64,000 bases of DNA. It comes from a virus. Each line of letters starts with the position of its first letter. Within the stretch, counting starts at the first letter, position 1. Under the pieces are notes generated by a model that saw only the letters and a program-made list of their open reading frames with translations, searched no databases and was not told the DNA's origin. This document shows, one piece after another, positions 58,339 through 64,000 of this stretch. A program made the position numbers and the translations under genes. The stretch lies in the IMG/VR virus record IMGVR_UViG_3300017963_000025, positions 1 through 64,000 of that record; one strand, given 5' to 3'.

Positions 58339-58842
58339 ATGATGCAACAAAAAGAATCCGAAGCGCGGACGCATTGCAGTGATCATGGCGGTATTGATTT
58401 TGAGCTGGAAAGCGATGAGCGAGCGCTTCCCGAGCTTGTCGTTGAAATAAATCAGGCGGCTTTCAAGCAATTCAAAAACAAGAGTTTTCACCTGGATACG
58501 TATTGTTTCGATTCGAAGCCTGAAATGCGGTTTTTTGACATCATTCTCAGAAGCGATGATGTCCGTAAAGTTTATTTCACGGGCATGCTGACGCATGGCC
58601 AAAGCGATTTCTATATTCATTACATTGATCCGGAGGTATCGGGGGTGCGGACATACTATCCGGATTTTTTGATCGAAAAAAAGGACGGTTCATATGTGAT
58701 CGTTGAGATCAAGGGAGAGCACAAGCTGGACGATCCGGTTGTCGAATCCAAAAAGAAGTTTGCGGAACAAATGGCAACGGACAATCGCGGAAAAAGAACA
58801 CGAAAGAGATTGACTTATTTCCTTCCCGATTTATCGTCCTGA
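58339..58842 (+). CDS. Stand-alone nuclease like the Res C-terminal domain
   Basis: The 167-residue protein ends with TYYPDFLIEKKDGSYVIVEIKGEH, a PD-(D/E)XK core like that at the end of type III restriction (Res) subunits. The helicase part of Res is absent. The ATG at 58339 follows AGGAGACA. Codon use (GAG, GCG, CTG, AGC) differs from neighbours, suggesting transfer. It may act with the orphan methyltransferase at 48377, but nothing shows this. Confidence 0.65.
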   Translation: MMQQKESEARTHCSDHGGIDFELESDERALPELVVEINQAAFKQFKNKSFHLDTYCFDSKPEMRFFDIILRSDDVRKVYFTGMLTHGQSDFYIHYIDPEVSGVRTYYPDFLIEKKDGSYVIVEIKGEHKLDDPVVESKKKFAEQMATDNRGKRTRKRLTYFLPDLSS

Positions 58843-58852
58843 AAGTGTCAAA

Positions 58853-58870
58853 ACCGCAAACGTTTGCGGA
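58853..58870. repeat. 18-bp palindrome copy 18 (one mismatch)
   Basis: The first base is A instead of T. It lies ten bases after the nuclease stop and 24 bases before the TTG start of the next gene. Confidence 0.85.
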
Positions 58871-58893
58871 TAGAAAGAAAGGGGGGAATAATA

Positions 58894-59271
58894 TTGGATT
58901 TGTATTGTGAACAATGCGGCGAATACCTGTGCCGGTTGGTGATGGAAAACGGCCAACCCATGGCGCTAAACAATGAAAACATGGAGGGCGATCCCTATGT
59001 CTACGCATCCGGAAAAATGGAAATAGGTGTGTGCGGGAATTGCCTGAAAGAAACGCGGAAATCCGCAAACTCGGATTTGTGTGACGCGCTGAATGATCAA
59101 ATTGACGACACCCTGATGCCATTCGAAGCGCGGTTTGTTGAGTTGTCAGAGGAAATTCTGAATGAGGACATATCAAATAGGGACGCATCGAACAAAATAT
59201 CAGAATTGTGGAAAGATATTGATCGCGCCTTGTCAAAATTGGACGAGGCAATACCGGAGGAGGACGAATGA
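58894..59271 (+). CDS. Cys-containing protein of unknown function
   Basis: TTG at 58894 follows AAAGGGGGGAAT. The 125-residue protein starts with LYCEQCGEYLCR, a zinc knuckle, then CGNC and an acidic helical tail. The next gene overlaps its stop. Confidence 0.6.
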   Translation: MDLYCEQCGEYLCRLVMENGQPMALNNENMEGDPYVYASGKMEIGVCGNCLKETRKSANSDLCDALNDQIDDTLMPFEARFVELSEEILNEDISNRDASNKISELWKDIDRALSKLDEAIPEEDE

Positions 59272-59531
59272 CACCCGAACACAAAAAAGAAATTCACACC
59301 GCCATGGTCGAACGTGACAAACTTCGGTTGGAGACTACGGCATCATACAGAAACCTTGTTTACGGGAAGGCGACTTCTTCCCAATATTCGACAATCGCCA
59401 CTCAGCTAAGACGCGCCCACATGCGTGTCTTGGATTTGTTGGACGAATACGGTATCGATATTTCCATGGCAGAGGACACACGTGCGTTTGCCGATGTTGA
59501 TCTGCCATGCGTGACCCACACCTATCAGTGA
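59268..59531 (+). CDS. Helical protein of unknown function
   Basis: The 87-residue protein overlaps the previous gene by four bases and is helical (RLETTASYRNLVYGKATSSQYSTIATQLRRAH). No family is recognised. Confidence 0.55.
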   Translation: MTPEHKKEIHTAMVERDKLRLETTASYRNLVYGKATSSQYSTIATQLRRAHMRVLDLLDEYGIDISMAEDTRAFADVDLPCVTHTYQ

Positions 59532-59938
59532 ACACCAACCCGTTTGACATTGGGTATCTCACCGTGGCATTATGGGATATCGACCATTGCTTTTACGGGC
59601 GGGGGTATCGTCATCTTACGGACGGACGGGAATTTTCGGTGGCGGTCGAAATCCGGACCCATTATGAGTATGTGGAAGTATTGCCCAAACATATGTGGGG
59701 TACGCTGATGCTGACCAGCATCCCAAACACCATCTTTCAAAAACTGTTGTTTGGCCATGCCAGAAAATTCGGATATCGGTTGCGTCGTATCGGGTTGCTG
59801 AAAAGCCAGGAGTACATTACCGGCAGTACGCCGGAAGCCGTGTTCCATATCCTCGGATTACACCCCGTGCCGCATTGGGAATGGGTAGCCGGATACGGTG
59901 ACTATTTACAAACGGAGAAAACCAAATGGAGAAAATGA
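59528..59938 (+). CDS. Protein of unknown function
   Basis: GTG at 59528 overlaps the previous stop, so coupling is likely; ATG at 59507 is an alternative. The 136-residue protein is alpha/beta with MLTSIPNTIFQKLLFGHARKFGYRLRRIGLLKS..., a GNAT-like pattern but without a clear motif. Confidence 0.5.
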   Translation: MNTNPFDIGYLTVALWDIDHCFYGRGYRHLTDGREFSVAVEIRTHYEYVEVLPKHMWGTLMLTSIPNTIFQKLLFGHARKFGYRLRRIGLLKSQEYITGSTPEAVFHILGLHPVPHWEWVAGYGDYLQTEKTKWRK

Positions 59939-59970
59939 AATTGCTTGATCTTTTTTGCGGTGCGGGGTGA
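59926..59970 (+). pseudogene. 5' remnant of a second cytosine methyltransferase gene
   Basis: The frame reads MEKMKLLDLFCGAG and then stops. LLDLFCGAG is motif I of C5-methyltransferases, normally followed by GG. Confidence 0.6.
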
Positions 59971-60131
59971 CGGATATTACTGCGTTACGGGTTACGGTGG
60001 TAGTATAAAAGGGGCCGGTGGGAAAAGAGTTAAAAATCCGGCCACCGGCCTATACCGAATATATTGGAAAATATCTGATAGTGGCGGCGGGTTCCTTTAT
60101 TGAAAATCATAATGTGTGTCATGGAGGAGAA

Positions 60132-60326
60132 ATGATACGAGTATTCCCAAAGCGAACGAAGAAACGATGCTGTACGGAATGCAGTCTTCGAAACTTGGAG
60201 GGTGTGTGTGAGGAATGCGGAGGGGAACCATGTCAGAATTGCATCTATTGTAGGAGCGTTAGGAATCAGACGCGGGATGACATGAAAAGACGAGACAGTA
60301 TAAAGAAATGGACAAAAAAGGAATAA
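60132..60326 (+). CDS. Cys-rich protein, paralogue of the 52656 gene
   Basis: ATG follows GGAGGAGAA. The 64-residue protein has CCTEC, CEEC, CQNCIYCRS and NQT at the same spacing as the 52656 protein. An upstream GTG at 60018 could extend it, but no good ribosome binding site supports that. Confidence 0.6.
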   Translation: MIRVFPKRTKKRCCTECSLRNLEGVCEECGGEPCQNCIYCRSVRNQTRDDMKRRDSIKKWTKKE

Positions 60327-60327
60327 C

Positions 60328-60519
60328 ATGTCAAAGGTAATCTGGCTGAGAGGTGCGGACACCAAGAAACACGCATTTGTTGACAAATACGCGACCAGTG
60401 CTTTGTGTGGCAAACAACGGGAGGCAAAAAACTGGATCATTTTAAGGCATCGCACGAAGAAATGCCCGCGCTGCATGAAAATTATGAAAGACTATGACAA
60501 CTGCGGAGGAACCGAATGA
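60328..60519 (+). CDS. Small basic protein
   Basis: The 63-residue protein follows AAAGGAAT and has a CPRC knuckle. Its end overlaps the next gene. Confidence 0.5.
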   Translation: MSKVIWLRGADTKKHAFVDKYATSALCGKQREAKNWIILRHRTKKCPRCMKIMKDYDNCGGTE

Positions 60520-61189
60520 AAGCACCGTTCCCCTACTTCGGCGGAAAAAGCAAGGTGGCATCGTTTGTCTGGGCCGCGCTCGGTGACCCGGAACACTACA
60601 TGGAGCCATTTTTCGGGTCCGCGGTGTTGCTGAACCGTCCCAGATGGACACCGGATCGAAATTACAGCGAAACCGTGTGCGACAAAGACGGATTTCTTGC
60701 CAATGTGTGGCGGGGAATACAAATACACCCGGAGGAAGTGGCAAAGTGGTGTGACTGGCCGATAAACGATTACGCCACGTCCGTGTGGTATGCGGGGACT
60801 TTGAGCGAATTCTCGGCGGGAATTGGCAAGACAAATCCTGGAAATCCGTGGGGATTTTCTTTGACCCGCCCTACGGGGACCCTGACAGAGAGGCTGGTCT
60901 GTATGAGGAAGACGGGTTCGACATTGCGGAACGGGTGGAGGCATGGTGCCTGAAACGATACAAGAAAAAATCACACCGAATCGTGGTCGCCGGGTATGAC
61001 ACCAAATACGAAAAGCTGGTTGATGCCGGGTGGAGACGGGTTCGGTGGTCCGCCCAAGGCGGGTATGCAAGTACGGGAAAATCGGAAAGGGGAAAAACAA
61101 ACCGACACCGGGAAATGCTGTTTGTTTCTCCCCATTGTAAAATCACTCCCATATTAAGAATGATAAGAAAGGGGAATGTGAGTCAATGA
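60516..61189 (+). pseudogene. Frameshifted Dam-type adenine methyltransferase
   Basis: The first frame (60516-60953) starts with PFPYFGGKSKVA and EPFFGSAVLL, the motif I region of phage Dam enzymes. The DPPY motif IV (FFDPPYGDPDR) and the usual ending QGGYASTGKSERGKTNRHRE lie in another frame from about 60785 to 61189. The residues expected between them are missing, so a deletion with frameshift broke the gene. Confidence 0.82.
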
Positions 61190-61644
61190 AAAAGACGTTT
61201 GAAGAGGTGATCAATTGGATCGGTACGCAGAATAAAACGGACAAACATAATCTGGAAAAAATGGCGGATTACGGATACCAACTGAGCAGAATGAAAGACA
61301 CCGTGTCCAAAGCATGGGAAAAATGGCGTAGAAAAATGATCGACTATGCGGACGGAACAAACACAACGATTGGCACGGAAAACGGAATTACCGTGCGCAT
61401 TGCGCATGGAAACCGCTACGAGTATGGCACCCCCGCAGAACTTATAAAATTGCTTGAAAAAGAGGGAAAGACCCACCTGTTGGACCATCTACTGAAAGTG
61501 AACACCGGGAAACTAAAAGCAATGTTGGGTGAGGAAACTCTGCGTGAATATGATTTTGTTCAAACATTTCCGCAGGAGGGGGCACCGACCATTCGGTTTT
61601 CGAAACATCCGAACCAAGGGATCGCGGAATCAGTGACAGAATAA
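61186..61644 (+). CDS. Protein of unknown function after the Dam remnant
   Basis: The 152-residue protein overlaps the Dam frame by four bases. It is charged and helical at the start (EEVINWIGTQNKTDKHNLEKMADYG) and mixed later. It is the last gene before a terminator. Confidence 0.55.
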   Translation: MKKTFEEVINWIGTQNKTDKHNLEKMADYGYQLSRMKDTVSKAWEKWRRKMIDYADGTNTTIGTENGITVRIAHGNRYEYGTPAELIKLLEKEGKTHLLDHLLKVNTGKLKAMLGEETLREYDFVQTFPQEGAPTIRFSKHPNQGIAESVTE

Positions 61645-61674
61645 CGGTCCCAAACACCGTCGGGTTTCCCAGTA

Positions 61675-61714
61675 AAACCGTGCATTTGTGCCTGTCACAT
61701 TGCACGGTTTTTTT
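61675..61714 (+). terminator. Rho-independent terminator
   Basis: AAAACCGTGCA (61674-61684) pairs with TGCACGGTTTT (61701-61711), followed by T. It separates accessory genes from the head module. Confidence 0.8.
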
Positions 61715-61858
61715 ATTTACATATTTGAAATTCGTATAATTCTCACACAATGTGATAGCACATATCCCCCCAATTTTCCCCCAAATTTATTTAATTTGTC
61801 TAACACTCCGTATTTCCTATAAAATTCTATCACCTTCCGTCGCTCAGTTTGAAATGAG

Positions 61859-61888
61859 TTGACAAAGTATTGTATATGTCAATTGATA
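61859..61888 (+). promoter_or_regulatory. Possible head-module promoter
   Basis: TTGACA lies 18 bp from a weak TTGATA, in an AT-rich gap of 278 bases before the protease gene. It does not carry the CC-(A/T)6-GG spacer. Confidence 0.4.
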
Positions 61889-61922
61889 CTATTGATATTT
61901 TCGATACGAGTCGGAGGTGGAC

Positions 61923-62498
61923 GTGATTAAAAATTACCGATTGAAATCCGAAGAAAAACGGTTGGTCGTTTCCGAGGTGTATGTTCCCGGCGATGTGGAT
62001 TTGCAGGGGGATATGATGAGCGTTGAACAAGTGGAAAAAATGGCCTTCGAATTTATGAAAAACCAGCGCACCGGCAATGTGGACGTGAATCATGACTTCA
62101 CCCCATCCGGTGCGTTTGTTGTTGAATCATGGATTGCCCGCCCCAACGATCCGGACGGGTTCAGGGAAGGGGCATGGGCCGTAACAATCCATATTCCGGA
62201 TGACACCCTGTGGGCCAAGGTAAAATCCGGCGACCTGAATGCCCTTTCCATGGCTGGTAAGACCAAAACCGAATCCGGAAAACAGGTGGTGTCCCTCATT
62301 ACCGGGCTGGACGGATTTACCGAAAAATCCGCCTGTCCGGGGTTACCAGAACATCGGCATCCGGTCAGTGTGGCATGGAAGGACGGCGAAATCGGTGGAA
62401 AAACCGAAATCGCGTTTGATCACGACCACGACATCATTTCACTATCCGCCACCGGGGAAACACTCGGACATGCCCACCGGTTGGTGGTGGAGGATTAG
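61923..62498 (+). CDS. XkdF-like prohead serine protease
   Basis: The 191-residue protein matches XkdF-type head maturation proteases: SEVYVPGDVDLQGDMMSVEQVEKMAFEF, VDVNHDFTPSGAFVVESWI, GAWAVTIHIPDDTLWAKVKSGDLNALSMAG. It trims scaffold and capsid during head assembly. GTG at 61923 follows GGAGG. The gene leads the head module, whose portal is more than 54 kb away on this linear window. Confidence 0.82.
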   Translation: MIKNYRLKSEEKRLVVSEVYVPGDVDLQGDMMSVEQVEKMAFEFMKNQRTGNVDVNHDFTPSGAFVVESWIARPNDPDGFREGAWAVTIHIPDDTLWAKVKSGDLNALSMAGKTKTESGKQVVSLITGLDGFTEKSACPGLPEHRHPVSVAWKDGEIGGKTEIAFDHDHDIISLSATGETLGHAHRLVVED

Positions 62499-62500
62499 CC

Positions 62501-63478
62501 ATGCCAGTCAGAGCGTCCAAAATACAAAAAGAGGAAGATGTGACTATGTTGGCAGACATGGACGTGCGATACATTTCTTTGGTGCCGCACGGTGCGAACG
62601 GTCGCAGTTTCCGCGTTGTCAAAAAATACGAAAAGGAGTCATTGACTATGAAATCAATTCACCGAATTATTTCTCATGGGAAAACACCCTATGCGGATAT
62701 TGTTAAAAACAATCCGTGGCTGCAATCCCTTGGGGGGGATGTCGTAAAAACGGATAATGGGTGGTACGTCGAGCATTTGCCACAAGACCAGTTTGCGGAA
62801 AAATCCTGGCAGATTCAAAAAATCACGGAGGATGTGTTTATCCTGTCCGGTGAACTCACCACGGACAGGGCGGATGCAGTGATCCCGCCGGACACTACGA
62901 AATCCATTGGCGTGGCCGCCATGGATGCCCAGGTAAAAACAGGGGAGACGAAAAAAAGCGAACTCACCAGACCGTTCGGGGAGATGGTCGGAACGGAAAC
63001 TGACGCGTTGCTCGGCGTGGTATTTGGCGCACTGAAGCAAACGGCGGGGAACGGGAAAAGCCGAAAGAAAACCGTGCTGAACGCGATTGATGCCTATCGG
63101 GAATTCATGGATTCCGGATTGGACATGATCGGTGCGGAGGCATTGGAATTGTCCTACCCGGCCACACCGGCCCCGGAAGACACTTCGGATGTTGTGCAAA
63201 CGGAATTTGTTGAAATCACCAACCCCACGGATGACGTGGTGAAGCTGGTGGAAACCCTGAAAGGCGCGGGGGTATTCCCCAAACTACCGGAAGAAAATCC
63301 GGAGGTGGCCGAACTGAAAACCACGATTGCCGAACTGACGGAAAGGGTGAAAAATTTGTCTGGGCAACCCACTGCGATATCGGCATCTGTCGAGGATGAC
63401 GATGTAACAGCAGGCACGTCCGCAACCACAACCGAACCGGACCCGGATGAAAAACTTTTCAGTGGGGTACTGGTTTAA
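62501..63478 (+). CDS. Scaffold-like head protein
   Basis: The 325-residue protein begins with VRYISLVPHGANGRSFRVVK, a segment common next to XkdF-like proteases. The middle is acidic and structured; the C-terminal 80 residues (VAELKTTIAELTERVKNLS, then TAGTSATTTEPDPDE) look like a coiled coil and a disordered tail, as in scaffolding proteins. An internal ATG at 62546 is possible. Palindrome copy 19 follows the stop directly. Confidence 0.65.
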   Translation: MPVRASKIQKEEDVTMLADMDVRYISLVPHGANGRSFRVVKKYEKESLTMKSIHRIISHGKTPYADIVKNNPWLQSLGGDVVKTDNGWYVEHLPQDQFAEKSWQIQKITEDVFILSGELTTDRADAVIPPDTTKSIGVAAMDAQVKTGETKKSELTRPFGEMVGTETDALLGVVFGALKQTAGNGKSRKKTVLNAIDAYREFMDSGLDMIGAEALELSYPATPAPEDTSDVVQTEFVEITNPTDDVVKLVETLKGAGVFPKLPEENPEVAELKTTIAELTERVKNLSGQPTAISASVEDDDVTAGTSATTTEPDPDEKLFSGVLV

Positions 63479-63496
63479 TCCGCAAACGTTTGCGGA
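63479..63496. repeat. 18-bp palindrome copy 19 (exact)
   Basis: This exact copy begins at the base after a TAA stop, 33 bases before the capsid start. Confidence 0.95.
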
Positions 63497-63529
63497 TGAC
63501 CCAAAAAAATTCGACGGAGGATATATATT

Positions 63530-64000
63530 ATGAAAGGTTCGAAAATTGTTGAAAAAGCGGACATCGCAGTCAGCAATCTGATTAGCGACGGCGGATATCT
63601 CAACCCGGAACAGTCTGACCGGTTCATCCAAATGCTGCAAGACCAGCCCACCATTCTCAGGGCTGTACGTACCGTACGTATGAACGCGCCACAACGGAAA
63701 ATTGAGAAAATCGGATTCGGTTCTCGTATTCTACGGGCCGCGCCGGCCAGTGGCACCGCGCTTGCCGCAGGGGACCGAAGTGCGCCCACTACGGATATGG
63801 TAACACTCACCACCAAAGAGGTGATTGCCCAGGTCAATCTGCCCTATGACGTGCTCGAAGACAATATCGAGCGGGGCAACCTGAATTCAACCATCATGAG
63901 CATGATGGCTGAACGGGTGGCACTGGACAGTGAGGAGTGGTTGCTTTTGGCGGACACCGGGTCAGGGGATGCGTTTCTGGCGCTGGCGGACGGTGCCATT
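63530..64000 (+). CDS. Major capsid protein (3' end outside window)
   Basis: At least 157 residues are visible and the frame runs off the right edge. The start MKGSKIVEKADIAVSNLISDGGYLNPEQ and the segment MNAPQRKIEKIGFGSRILRAAPASGTAL...VNLPYDVLEDNIERGN are typical of HK97-fold phage major capsid proteins. It follows protease and scaffold genes, as expected. A GGAGG site lies nine bases upstream. Confidence 0.85.
   Translation, partial: MKGSKIVEKADIAVSNLISDGGYLNPEQSDRFIQMLQDQPTILRAVRTVRMNAPQRKIEKIGFGSRILRAAPASGTALAAGDRSAPTTDMVTLTTKEVIAQVNLPYDVLEDNIERGNLNSTIMSMMAERVALDSEEWLLLADTGSGDAFLALADGAI

Noticed and set aside
2069-63496. The 18-bp palindrome as a transcription terminator
   Set aside because: No T-run follows the copies, the loop would be only four bases, and several copies lie inside coding sequence.
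2069-63496. The 18-bp palindrome as a CRISPR repeat
   Set aside because: Copies are kilobases apart and no regular spacers exist. The Cas4-like nuclease at 22185 stands alone, with no cas1 or cas2.

Overview
The window is 64 kb of a tailed double-stranded DNA bacteriophage (or prophage) genome, probably circularly permuted or cut out of a longer genome. It carries a large terminase, portal, Mu-F-like head protein, XkdF-type protease and the start of an HK97-like major capsid gene, a tail-fibre end at its left edge, an M15 lysin and a full replication and recombination set. Bacterial signals (TTGACA/TATAAT-type promoters, AGGAGG ribosome binding sites, lipoprotein signal peptides) point to a bacterial host. 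Three lipoboxes suggest, but do not prove, a Gram-negative host. The host genus cannot be read from the sequence.

Layout. 1-2 kb: end of the tail module. 2-8.7 kb: a family A DNA polymerase with a uracil-DNA-glycosylase-like N-terminus, then portal, Mu-F protein and lysin. 8.7-12.3 kb: a CAT-anticodon tRNA and many small unknown genes. 12.3-12.7 kb: a structured, AT-rich non-coding block that is a good replication-origin candidate. 12.7-28.2 kb: a tightly overlapping operon for an O-like initiator, a degenerate loader, DnaB-like helicase, a small ComM-like protein, primase, SSB, an SF2 helicase, a MerR-like protein, RecA, two PD-(D/E)XK nucleases, RuvC, a Ycf46-like AAA+ ATPase and a ParB-like protein. 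28.5-34.5 kb: terminase subunits, a lipoprotein, a membrane protein and small genes. 34.5-40.7 kb: an accessory stretch with broken genes, an HNH endonuclease, a Mom-like DNA modification gene and a frameshifted cytosine methyltransferase. 40.7-46.2 kb: the only minus-strand block, made of small promoter-gene cassettes around a 2.2-kb non-coding region rich in repeats. 46.3-61.7 kb: plus-strand accessory genes, including a methyltransferase, many small Cys-rich proteins, a ferritin, HTH proteins, a Res-like nuclease and a broken Dam-type gene. 61.9-64 kb: XkdF protease, a scaffold-like protein and the major capsid gene, which runs off the window.

The most unusual signal is an 18-bp perfect palindrome, TCCGCAAACGTTTGCGGA. 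It occurs 15 times exactly and 4 more times with one change, spread over the whole window at roughly 0.6-8 kb spacing. Most copies sit just after stop codons or next to promoters, and six lie inside coding sequence without breaking the frame. It behaves like a genome-wide binding-site network (stoperator-like, partition-like or a LacI/PurR-type operator). A second layer of control is a family of promoters that share not only the -35 and -10 boxes but also an operator-like CC-(A/T)6-GG core in the 17-bp spacer.
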